Positions 26,753 through 34,382 of a stretch of DNA of 64,000 nt are shown piece by piece. Each line of letters begins with the position of its first letter. The stretch's first letter is position 1. The notes under the pieces were generated by a model, which saw only the letters and a program-made list of their open reading frames with translations, did no database searches and had not been told where the DNA came from. Source of the DNA: Sandaracinaceae bacterium (GTDB taxonomy: Bacteria > Myxococcota_A > Polyangia > Polyangiales > Houyiibacteriaceae); the NCBI GenBank assembly GCA_016706685.1, contig JADJJE010000004.1, positions 248,001-312,000 on the forward strand, written 5' to 3'. The position numbers were made by a program, and so were the translations under genes.

Positions 26753-27208
26753 TCAGATCGAGTAGACATAGCGCCTGGGTGGCCCGCGTCGAACGCCATC
26801 GGCTTCGCTGCGCGCGCACAGATCCTGAAGGTTGAGGGCGTCGAAGCACGCCTCGATGCTGGCCGAGAGCTCCTCGAAGACGTCCTGCGTCACGCGCCGG
26901 CTCAGCGGGTCCCCGCCCACCAGCTCGTCGCTGTCCGCCTCAATCTGCGTGGGCCCTTCGAGCGCCCGCACGATGTCCCCCACGCGGATGTCCCCGGCGG
27001 GCTGCGCCAGCGCATACCCCCCACGCGGCCCCCGCTTGCTGGTGACCAACCCCGCCCGCTTCAAGTCCTGGAAGATCTGCTCCAAGAACCGCGGCGGAAT
27101 GGCCTGCCGCGAGGCAATATCCTTGATCTGCGTGGGGCCGCCGTCGTTGTGGAACGCGATGTCGAACATGGCGCAGACGCCGTAGCGGCCTTTGTTCGAG
27201 AGCTTCAC
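26753..27208 (-). CDS. Rrf2 family regulator of the cysteine operon
   Basis: A 151-residue winged-helix regulator. KLSNKGRYGVCAMFDIA, RQAIPPRFLEQIFQDLKRAGLV and KRGPRGGYALAQPAGDIRVGDIVRALEG are the Rrf2 signature. Only two Cys (CFDALNLQDLC) sit where IscR has three Fe-S ligands, so cluster binding is doubtful and a CymR-like, CysK-associated role is more likely. The start is GTG 27208. Predicted transcription starts on that same base, so the mRNA would be leaderless. First gene of the seven-gene sulfur operon, which it probably controls. Confidence 0.88.
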   Translation of the reverse strand: MKLSNKGRYGVCAMFDIAFHNDGGPTQIKDIASRQAIPPRFLEQIFQDLKRAGLVTSKRGPRGGYALAQPAGDIRVGDIVRALEGPTQIEADSDELVGGDPLSRRVTQDVFEELSASIEACFDALNLQDLCARSEADGVRRGPPRRYVYSI

Positions 27209-27214
27209 ACACCG

Positions 27215-27243
27215 TATATGCGTTTCCCCATCGGTAACGTCAA
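27215..27243 (-). promoter_or_regulatory. Promoter of the Rrf2-cysK-E1-cysO-cysM-JAMM operon
   Basis: On the minus strand, TTGACG (27243-27238), 17-base spacer, CATATA (27220-27215). Predicted +1 is 27208, the G of the GTG start. An imperfect inverted repeat, ACCG...CGGT, spans the spacer and -10 and may be the Rrf2 operator. Confidence 0.7.
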
Positions 27244-27305
27244 GAACATCCTTCGGGCGCTTGCTCACCTGCTGGCCGGTCGGGGCTTCCCTGGCAGTTC
27301 TGGAG

Positions 27306-27432
27306 GCGGGATCGTGAGGGGAGGTGGCCGGCAGACCTGCCTGCGGGGCCGGTCGCGCTGGCGCTCCCTCGGGTGCCTCCGCCCAATTCGGCGCGTCGTT
27401 CCGACGCTTGAATTGGGGCCCCCCCCACCCCC
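27306..27432 (+). repeat. Inverted repeat copy 1 (hairpin element)
   Basis: Reverse-complementary to 27858-27985. Identical blocks are 16 bases (27306-27321), 53 bases (27345-27397) and 30 bases (27403-27432). It contains a hairpin: CCCAATTC (27382-27389) with GAATTGGG (27410-27417), and inside it GCGTCG (27393-27398) with CGACGC (27402-27407), loop TTC. The run of eight C followed by ACCCCC is also shared. Confidence 0.85.
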
Positions 27433-27857
27433 GCTGGCAGGCCCGCCGGCCCCCTCCCCGCGCGAGCGCCTGGCGGTGCGCGTGGAGCCCGACGGGGAAC
27501 GGGTGGGGCGCACCCGGGGATGTCCTCTCCTGGGCGGGATTTACGCGACTGAGCGTGGGGAGCTCGCCGAGCCCAAGGGACACAGCTCGATGCGCCGCCG
27601 CCCCCCCGACGGGCATGTGCGCGCCGGAGCCGGCTGCCGCACTCAGCCGCACTTGGAGTGACCCTGCCCGACCCCTCGCGGTCCGAGCCAATCCGCACTC
27701 CGTCGAGCACCCGCGGGCACCCCCCATAAGGTCGTGCAAACTCCCGCGGCCCCGCCCGCACCGGAGGGCCGAGCCGAGTCCATCCCCGCTTCGGTGCACG
27801 CCCCGGATGCCCAGCCGAGACGGTTGCGTGGGGCCGGGGTGGGACGGGCCTCCGAGA
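27433..27857. other. Spacer between inverted repeats
   Basis: About 425 GC-rich bases with no recognisable gene. Open frames exist on both strands but give Pro/Arg/Gly-rich translations of the kind expected from random GC-rich DNA, with no motif or Shine-Dalgarno. It may be the interior of a small non-coding mobile element bounded by the two repeat copies. Confidence 0.5.
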
Positions 27858-27985
27858 GGGGGTGGGGGGGGCCCCAATTCAAGCGTCCGCAGGACGCGCC
27901 GAATTGGGCGGAGGCACCCGAGGGAGCGCCAGCGCGACCGGCCCCGGCAGGAGGCCTGTCCCACCCCGGCCCCTCACGATCCCGC
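27858..27985 (-). repeat. Inverted repeat copy 2 (hairpin element)
   Basis: Mate of 27306-27432. Its hairpin is CCCAATTC (27873-27880) with GAATTGGG (27901-27908), and inner GCGTCC (27883-27888) with GGACGC (27892-27897), loop GCA. Relative to copy 1 the innermost base pair is swapped (G-C for C-G) so pairing is kept; the only other difference nearby is in the loop. Confidence 0.85.
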
Positions 27986-28067
27986 CACCGCCTTGAACAC
28001 CCGCCAGGTGAGCCCACTCGAGCAGGGGATTTACACAGCGCCACCCCGGTGCGACCATGAACCCACT

Positions 28068-29831
28068 GTGAAAGTTTGCACGATCTGCCGTGCCCGGTAT
28101 CGAGGCAACCCCACGTCTTGTCCGCTGGACGGTGGGGCGCTTCGGGATCTGCCCGATCCGTTGATCGGCCGCACGGTGGCGGGGCGCTACCTCATTCAGG
28201 AGCGCATCGGGCAGGGCGGGATGGGGACCGTGTATCGGGCGCGACACGAGGTGGTGGGCCGCGACGTCGCGCTGAAATTCCTGTCGAGCGACCTCGCGCA
28301 TCGCCCTGCGCACAAGACGCGCTTCCTGCGTGAGGCGCGCGCGGCGAACCGCATCAACCACGAGCACATCATCGACATCACGGACTTCGGCGAGACCGAC
28401 GACGGCTTGGTCTACCTCGCGATGGAGTTCTTGGACGGCGTCCCGCTCAACAAGCAAATTGCCAAGCGCGACCTGAACGTGACGCGCTCGTTGGGCATCG
28501 CGCTGCAGGTGGCGCAGGCGCTCGGGCGGGCGCACGAGCTGGGCGTCATCCACCGCGACATCAAGCCGGACAACATCTACCTGCTGTCGGGGTACGCCAC
28601 CGACTTCGTGAAGCTGCTGGACTTCGGGCTGGCGCAGATGAAGGGCGAGCTGCGCGTGACGGCCACGGGCACCGTCTTCGGCACGCCCGAGTACATCGCC
28701 CCCGAGCAGGCCCGTGGCGCGCCGCTCACGCACGCGTGTGACCTCTACGCGCTGGGGTGCGTGTTGTTCGAGATGCTGACCAGCGAGCTTCCGTTCCAGG
28801 GCTCCACGTCCGAGCTGGTTCTGGCGCACCTGCGCACACCGCCGCCCACCCCGTCGAGCCGTGGGGTGAACGTGCCGCCCGAGCTGGACGCGCTCATCTT
28901 GCGGCTCCTCTCGAAGCAGCCCGAGGCGCGCCACCCGAGCGCCTATGCGCTGGCCGGTGAGCTCAGCGACATGCTGCAAGCCATGGACGCCGCGACCGTG
29001 GAGCCCATCCCGCTCACCCGCAAGAGCCTGGCGCCGAAGCCCGGTGAGCCGCGCAAGGCGGTCAGCAAGGTGGAGGAGAACATCGGGCTCGACGGGGTCA
29101 TCTCGTCTTGGGAGAACCGCCTCGAGGTGCTCGAGGACGTGAGCCGCAGAGCCCACGTCGGGTCGCAGGCGCCCGCTTGGCTGGACGAGCACCTGACGCG
29201 CATGCGTGGCCACGTGCAGGCCATGACCAAGGCGCGTGCGCGGCTGAACACGCAGGCCGGCGCCATCACGGAGGACGAGCGCAAGGTGCGCGAGCAGCGG
29301 CTGCAGATCGGGCGCGCTCTCGACGCGCTCGGTGGCGACGAGGCGCGCGCGGCGCAGCGCATCGAGGAGCACGCCGTGGCGCTCGGGAAGGGCCGCATGC
29401 ACCTGGACCAGGCCCTGGTGGCGTGGCGTGCCGCGCGCATCGAGCTGGTCTCGCTGGTCCCCACGTTGCCCGACACGGGGCTGAACGAAGCGCAGCTCTC
29501 GGTGCTGGCGCAGGTGGGCCAGGTCGCCGAGCGGCAGCTGCAGGCCAAGCGCGCCATCGACGCGAACATGCGCGAGCTGGCCAAGGCCCGCGCCGAACAC
29601 GAAGACATCCGCTTCCAGATGGCGCAGCTGAAGGGCCGCATGGGCTCGTTCAGCGCGGGCGCCGAAGTGGACATCAGCCCGGCGCGCGAGGAGCTGGTCG
29701 CGCTCGAGCGCGAGATCCGCGAGCACCTCGATCAGGTGCTGGGTGACGCCGAGCCGGTGGTGCGCCACCTCATGTCCTTCCCGCACCTGCGGGACCGCAT
29801 TCGCGCCGCTGCCGAACCTGCCGTGGGCTAG
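28068..29831 (+). CDS. Cytosolic Ser/Thr protein kinase with Cys knuckle and C-terminal coiled coil
   Basis: A 587-residue Hanks-type kinase. The N-terminus (CTICRARYRGNPTSCPLDGG) is a short Cys-rich knuckle shared with the kinase at 36404. The kinase domain spans about 40-300: GQGGMGTVY loop, Lys70 in VALKFL, HRDIKPDN (Asp164), DFG (Asp185) and GTPEYIAPEQ. Residues ~350-587 are charged helix and coiled coil, and there is no membrane segment, so it is probably cytosolic. The GTG at 28068 is the best start (a nearby ATG at 28057 is out of frame); no Shine-Dalgarno. Targets unknown. It lies just after the inverted repeats. Confidence 0.9.
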   Translation: MKVCTICRARYRGNPTSCPLDGGALRDLPDPLIGRTVAGRYLIQERIGQGGMGTVYRARHEVVGRDVALKFLSSDLAHRPAHKTRFLREARAANRINHEHIIDITDFGETDDGLVYLAMEFLDGVPLNKQIAKRDLNVTRSLGIALQVAQALGRAHELGVIHRDIKPDNIYLLSGYATDFVKLLDFGLAQMKGELRVTATGTVFGTPEYIAPEQARGAPLTHACDLYALGCVLFEMLTSELPFQGSTSELVLAHLRTPPPTPSSRGVNVPPELDALILRLLSKQPEARHPSAYALAGELSDMLQAMDAATVEPIPLTRKSLAPKPGEPRKAVSKVEENIGLDGVISSWENRLEVLEDVSRRAHVGSQAPAWLDEHLTRMRGHVQAMTKARARLNTQAGAITEDERKVREQRLQIGRALDALGGDEARAAQRIEEHAVALGKGRMHLDQALVAWRAARIELVSLVPTLPDTGLNEAQLSVLAQVGQVAERQLQAKRAIDANMRELAKARAEHEDIRFQMAQLKGRMGSFSAGAEVDISPAREELVALEREIREHLDQVLGDAEPVVRHLMSFPHLRDRIRAAAEPAVG

Positions 29832-29846
29832 CGGAGCACCGCACGC

Positions 29847-31760
29847 TCAGCGCGGCGCGGTCTCGGCGTGGGCGCGCAGCAGCATGGCGAGGCCCGGCTG
29901 GTGGGCCGCCTGCGCGAGTTCGGCCGCTCGGAGCAGGTTGCGCTGCTCGGACCCGAGACCGTCCGTGGCAACCTCGCTCGGCGGCAGCTGGAAGGGCGGC
30001 ACGCGCTCGGGGACGGCGCGGAGGTCCAGCTCGCCCAGCGTGAACGTGAGCAGCTGGAGCGCCGCGCGTGCGTGCCCTTCGGCCGCCAGGGCCTGCGCAC
30101 GCGCCTCCGCCACCTGGGCCAGCAGGCCGGCGGTCCCGGGCGCGCCGTTGCCCAGCTGAGCATGAGCCTGGCGCAGCAGGGGGAGCAGGCCATCGGCGGG
30201 CGCCGTTCCCGTGCACGGCGCGAGCGTCAGCAACACACCCGTGATGCAGCTCGGGGCCCCCATCCGGCGCGCTAGCTCGGCGTCCGTGGTGAAGCGTGGG
30301 CGCTCGGGGTGGGCGTCCAGGAAGCGCCGCACGCGCGGGTCACGACCACCGGGGCCGCGCAGCGCGAAGGGGCGCAGGTCGGGGTGTCGCCGGTACACCA
30401 GCTCCCATAGCCAGCCCGAGCTCGCGAGCCCGAGAGGGATGACCACCACGTCGGGTCGCTGACCCTCGACCTCTTGCAGGTACATCAGGGGCGCCGCGTT
30501 GTGGTCGGCCTCCACCAGCAGCACTGCGTTAGGGGGCAGCTCTGCGAGGGCGGCCTCCGCCAGCACGCGGGTGAAGCGGTCGTCCACGCGCGTGCGCTCC
30601 CAGGGCGCGGGCGTAGCGAGGCCCGCCACCGCCAGCAGCGTGATCAGGGCCGCCACGTGCACCACACGACCACGCGTGTGGGCCCACTCCGCCGTGAGCG
30701 CGCAGCCTCCCGCCATGAACCAGAGCGGCGCGCCGAGGTACCCCAGGTAGTCCAGCACGCCCGGTGCGAACGGGTCGTAGCGCGCGTACCAGCCAACGTT
30801 CAGAAGCAGCAAGAGCGCACAGGGCAGCAGCAACCGCCGCGCGCGCAGCGCCACCCCCAGCAGCCCCAGCAAGGGCAGCGCCAGCAAGCCCACGCGTCCC
30901 GCCCAGCTCACGAACGCGCCCACGTTCGCCGCGAAGCCCGCCGAGGCCAGCGCCACCGACTTGCCCTGGTAGTCGGCGCCGCTCAGGTAGGCGCGCAACG
31001 TGGGCCAGTCGCTGGGGCGACCCCAAGCCACCACGTCGGGGTCGCGCGCGGCCAGCGGGACGTAGAGCCAGATGAGCATCCCCAGCAGCGCCGCTCCCAC
31101 CGCTGGGGCGAGCGCGCGCAGGGGCAGCGTGCGGCGAAAGAGGGCCAGCAACACGAGCGGCGACATGGCGAGCGCGAAGAACGACGCGGTGACCGCGTTC
31201 GCTCCGCTGGTGAGCGCCAGCAGCAGCCCTGCGAGCGCCATGAAGCGTGTCCGGGTGCGGCCCTCGGGCGCATCGAGCGCGGGCAACAGACAAGCCAGCG
31301 ACAGCGCGCCGAGCAGTGTCCCGAGAGGATAGACCTCGATGCGCGAGGCCGGCTCCCAGAGGCTGGCGTGCACGCCCAGCAGCGCCACCACGAACGGACG
31401 CGCGCGGCCCACCCAGCCGGTGGGGCAGGGCGCCACTCGGTCCAGCACGCTCACCACGGGCACCACGGTCAGCGCGCACGCCAGCGCCGAGAGCAGGTTC
31501 AGGCACACCAGCGGCGCGACGCCCAGCAGCCCACCCAGCCCCACCAGCCCGTGACCCAGCAGCGTGTGCAGCGGCTGGCCGATGGGGTGACCCACGCCTC
31601 CTTGCACCGCCACCAGCGCCAGCTCGGGGCTGTCGTAGAAGCCCATGTCGCGCGACATGCTGAGCGCGTAGTAGAGCCCCAGCGCCGCACACGCAGCCGC
31701 GGTCTCGCGCGGGTGAGCGAGGAAGCGTGGGGTCTCGATGGGCTGGGTGTCGGCCGTCAT
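29847..31760 (-). CDS. DUF2723 membrane protein, probable lipid-linked-sugar glycosyltransferase
   Basis: A 637-residue polytopic protein with about a dozen hydrophobic helices and a soluble C-terminal part. MGFYDSPELALVAVQGGVGHPIGQPLHTLLGH near the N-terminus is the DUF2723 signature (acidic pair in a periplasmic loop, as in GT-C glycosyltransferases and protein O-mannosyltransferase-like TMEM260). The tail includes AVLLVEADHNAAPLMYLQ. It overlaps the flippase-like gene upstream (ATGA), last gene of the mutL operon. Sugar and acceptor unknown. Confidence 0.8.
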   Translation of the reverse strand: MTADTQPIETPRFLAHPRETAAACAALGLYYALSMSRDMGFYDSPELALVAVQGGVGHPIGQPLHTLLGHGLVGLGGLLGVAPLVCLNLLSALACALTVVPVVSVLDRVAPCPTGWVGRARPFVVALLGVHASLWEPASRIEVYPLGTLLGALSLACLLPALDAPEGRTRTRFMALAGLLLALTSGANAVTASFFALAMSPLVLLALFRRTLPLRALAPAVGAALLGMLIWLYVPLAARDPDVVAWGRPSDWPTLRAYLSGADYQGKSVALASAGFAANVGAFVSWAGRVGLLALPLLGLLGVALRARRLLLPCALLLLLNVGWYARYDPFAPGVLDYLGYLGAPLWFMAGGCALTAEWAHTRGRVVHVAALITLLAVAGLATPAPWERTRVDDRFTRVLAEAALAELPPNAVLLVEADHNAAPLMYLQEVEGQRPDVVVIPLGLASSGWLWELVYRRHPDLRPFALRGPGGRDPRVRRFLDAHPERPRFTTDAELARRMGAPSCITGVLLTLAPCTGTAPADGLLPLLRQAHAQLGNGAPGTAGLLAQVAEARAQALAAEGHARAALQLLTFTLGELDLRAVPERVPPFQLPPSEVATDGLGSEQRNLLRAAELAQAAHQPGLAMLLRAHAETAPR

Positions 31761-32752
31761 GCGGGCGGCTCGGTGGCGCGTGGGGCCGGAGAGAGGAGGC
31801 TCAGCAGCCCGCCAACGCCCGACACGGCGAGCTGTGTGGCGAACAGCGCGAGCGAAGCCGCCACGGCCACGGCGCCCGGCACGCCCAACGGCCGGTACAG
31901 CTGCACGAAGGCCCCCTCGCGGATGCCCGCGCCGGCGTGTGTGAGCGGGAAAAAGGCGGAGACGGCCGCCAGCGACACCACGGTGAGCGAGTGCGTCACC
32001 GCCACATTGGGCGCCAGGTCGGCCACCAGCACATGACCGCTCAGCGCGGTGAAGGTATGGGTGAGCGTGGACAGCGCGAGGGCGAGCACGAAGGGGCCAC
32101 GCCGCTCGAGGGCCGGTACACGTGCCGTGATGCGCGCCAGGAATGCGGGCAGGTGGGGCGTGAGCTTGGGGGCCAGCGCCACGGCCAGCACCCCGCCCAG
32201 CGCCGCCAGGATGGCCAGCCCCGCGTACACGATGGGGACCTGCACGCCGGGCAGCGGCCACAGCGAGAAGCTGACGCCCACGAAGAAGAAGAGGCCAATC
32301 AGCCCGCACAAGCGCTCCACGAACACCACCGTGAGGCCCGCGGTGGCGCCTGCGTCGCCGAACACCTCGCGGCTGGCCACGCCGCGCACCAGGTCACCGC
32401 CCACCCCGCCAGGCAGCCACAGGTTGTAGAAGAACCCCATGAAGTAGAGCGAGAGCAGCCGGCCCGGGCCCGGCAGGTGCTGCGCCCCGTAGGCCCGCAT
32501 GACGGCGGCCCAGCGCCAGGTCCCGATCACGGCCGTGAGCGCGATGAGCGCGGCGCTGCTGAGGAACGCCTGCGCGGAGATGCCCTGTAGCGCACGACCC
32601 AGCTCGGTCGGGTCATTCCGCACGATGACGAAGGCCAGGATGCCCACCGAGAACGCCACCTTCACGGCCAGCCACGTGTAGCGGCGGGTGCGCGACGCGC
32701 TCTTGGTTGCGACGCCGCTCGGCTCGCTCGTGCGTTCGTCGCCGGGGCTCAT
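31757..32752 (-). CDS. Lysylphosphatidylglycerol synthase TM-like (UPF0104/AglD) membrane protein
   Basis: A 331-residue protein with about eight transmembrane helices. YFMGFFYNLWLPGGVGGDLVRGVASR matches the conserved NxxxPGGxGGDxxR motif of the LPG_synthase_TM family, and FFPLTHAGAGIREGAFV its second motif. No lysyl-transferase domain is attached, so it is likely a lipid- or polyprenol-linked transporter/flippase-type protein. ATGA overlaps with both neighbours put it between an AcpH-like gene and the DUF2723 gene, suggesting a shared role in envelope glycolipid assembly. Confidence 0.82.
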   Translation of the reverse strand: MSPGDERTSEPSGVATKSASRTRRYTWLAVKVAFSVGILAFVIVRNDPTELGRALQGISAQAFLSSAALIALTAVIGTWRWAAVMRAYGAQHLPGPGRLLSLYFMGFFYNLWLPGGVGGDLVRGVASREVFGDAGATAGLTVVFVERLCGLIGLFFFVGVSFSLWPLPGVQVPIVYAGLAILAALGGVLAVALAPKLTPHLPAFLARITARVPALERRGPFVLALALSTLTHTFTALSGHVLVADLAPNVAVTHSLTVVSLAAVSAFFPLTHAGAGIREGAFVQLYRPLGVPGAVAVAASLALFATQLAVSGVGGLLSLLSPAPRATEPPA

Positions 32753-33417
32753 CGCGCAGTTGTAGCGTGGGAGCGATCCGGCCGCAGCAGTTCGTGCTGC
32801 TGGAGGTGCGCCATGAGCGTGTCGGCTTGGCGCTCCACCTCCGGCGCCAGCGTCTCCAGCACCTCGGCCACGCGCGCGCGGTCACCCGGCTGGAAGCACA
32901 GCCGCGGCCGGCGGGAGAGCGCGCGCTCCAGGAACTCGGCTACGCGCACAGGCTCGCGGTAGGCGTGCGGGGGGCCGGCGTCCCGCAGGCGGCGCAGCAG
33001 CAGCTCGAAGCCCACGCCCTGGTCACGGAACCCGAACACCAGCGGGTCGTGCTGCGCGATGGCGTGCGCGGCCTCGAGTGCTTCCACGTACGGCTCGCTC
33101 GCGTGGCGTGTCAGCAGCACGCCGTCCAGCAGCAGCTCGGTGCCCACGTGGGCCACCGCGCGCGCCGTGCCCCAGCCCACCTCGCGCTGCTCGAGCGCCT
33201 CGCGCGCGATGCCGGACAGCAGGAGGAACGTGGGCGCAGCGTGGAACGCATCGTCGGTGCGGTGATGCAGCGCCACGCCTTCCGCCACGCGCGCCTCCGT
33301 GACGGTGGAGAGGCGCGTGCCCGACATGGTGGCGAAGTCCGGCAGCATGCTGCCCAGCACGAAGCGTGGCTCGCGCTCGAACCAGCCCGCGACCACGGCG
33401 TGACCGAAGAAGTTCAT
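32749..33417 (-). CDS. Acyl-carrier-protein phosphodiesterase-like protein
   Basis: A 222-residue protein starting MNFFGHAVVAGWFEREPRFVLGSMLPDFATM, the pattern of AcpH-type proteins (MNFLAH....GNLLADF). GVALHHRTDDAFHAAP matches the family's H-R-x-D-x-F-x-x-x-P metal motif. AcpH removes phosphopantetheine from holo-ACP in Escherichia coli; the exact activity here is inferred. Coupled to miaA upstream and to the flippase-like gene downstream by ATGA overlaps. Confidence 0.7.
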   Translation of the reverse strand: MNFFGHAVVAGWFEREPRFVLGSMLPDFATMSGTRLSTVTEARVAEGVALHHRTDDAFHAAPTFLLLSGIAREALEQREVGWGTARAVAHVGTELLLDGVLLTRHASEPYVEALEAAHAIAQHDPLVFGFRDQGVGFELLLRRLRDAGPPHAYREPVRVAEFLERALSRRPRLCFQPGDRARVAEVLETLAPEVERQADTLMAHLQQHELLRPDRSHATTAR

Positions 33418-34379
33418 GGGGCCTCCGGCGCGCCGGACAGGAAGCGCTCCAGCTGGGCGAAGCGCTCCCCGCCCAGCAGCGCGCTCGCGTCGCTGAAGAG
33501 ATCCACGCTGGGGTCGCTTCCGAACCACGTGCGCTGCCGCCGCGCGTACGTGCGCGTGGCCTTGCGGATCAGCCGGCGGGTCTCGTCGAGCGACACGCCA
33601 TCGCGCAGGTGCGCCACCACCTCTTTGTAGCCCACGCTGCCGAACGCGCGCGCGCTGTCGGCATGGCGCTCCCGCAGCGCGCGCACCTCGTCCACGAAGC
33701 CCCCGCTGAGCATGGCGTCGAGGCGCTGCTCGATGGCGCGCGTGAGCTGGTCGCCCGGCGGGTCCAGCACCACCATGAGGGACGCGTAGCGCCGGCCCCC
33801 CAGCGCGTGCTCCGCCTGCAGCTCCCCGAGGGCGCGTCCGGTCTGCTGGTACACCTCGAGCGCGCGCACGATGCGCAGCTGGTCGTTGGGGTGCACGGCG
33901 GCGGCCACCTTGGGGTCCACCAGCGCCAGGCGCGCGTGCAGCGCGGGAGCACCGAGGGCCGCGCTCTCGGCCTCGAGCGCCGCACGCAGCTGGGCATCCA
34001 CCGGGGGCAGGGACACCAGCCCACGCAGCAGCGCCCGCAGCCACAGCCCCGTGCCGCCCACCACCACGGGGACCTTGCCGCGCGCGCGCACGTCCGTGAT
34101 CGCCGCGCTGGCGCGTCGCTCGAACTCGCCCGCGTCCATGCCGTCTTCCGGCGCGAGGATGTCCACCAGGTGGTGCGGGAGCTGCGCGCGCTCGCTCGCC
34201 GTGGGCTTGGCGGAGCCGATGTCGAACCCGCGGTAGACCTGCACGCTGTCCGCGCTGATCACCTCGATGGGGAAGCGTTCGGCGAGCGCGAGCGCCACGC
34301 GCGTCTTGCCGCTGGCGGTGGGGCCGGCCAGCACCAGCAGCCTGTCCTCCGGCGCGCGCTCGTTCGGGGTCTCGGTCAT
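33414..34379 (-). CDS. miaA: tRNA dimethylallyltransferase MiaA
   Basis: Adds a dimethylallyl group to A37 of tRNAs that read UNN codons. The 321 residues include the P-loop LAGPTASGKTRVALALAE, ISADSVQVYRGFDIGSAKPT, HHLVDILAPEDGMDAGEF, VVVGGTGLWLRALL, and GSVGYKEVVAHLRDG, ending with RKATRTYARRQRTWF. Length is normal. The ATG is 3 bases after the mutL stop; mutL-miaA linkage is classic in proteobacteria. Confidence 0.96.
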   Translation of the reverse strand: MTETPNERAPEDRLLVLAGPTASGKTRVALALAERFPIEVISADSVQVYRGFDIGSAKPTASERAQLPHHLVDILAPEDGMDAGEFERRASAAITDVRARGKVPVVVGGTGLWLRALLRGLVSLPPVDAQLRAALEAESAALGAPALHARLALVDPKVAAAVHPNDQLRIVRALEVYQQTGRALGELQAEHALGGRRYASLMVVLDPPGDQLTRAIEQRLDAMLSGGFVDEVRALRERHADSARAFGSVGYKEVVAHLRDGVSLDETRRLIRKATRTYARRQRTWFGSDPSVDLFSDASALLGGERFAQLERFLSGAPEAP

Positions 34380-34382
34380 GGC

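Noticed and set aside
27209..27964. Extension of the Rrf2 gene upstream of GTG 27208
   Set aside because: It would translate through the promoter and both repeat copies; Rrf2 proteins begin at KLSxKGRYG.
27324..28067. N-terminal extension of kinase 1 through the inverted repeats
   Set aside because: Pro/Arg-rich translation of repeat DNA; the kinase's Cys knuckle starts at GTG 28068, matching the second kinase's N-terminus.
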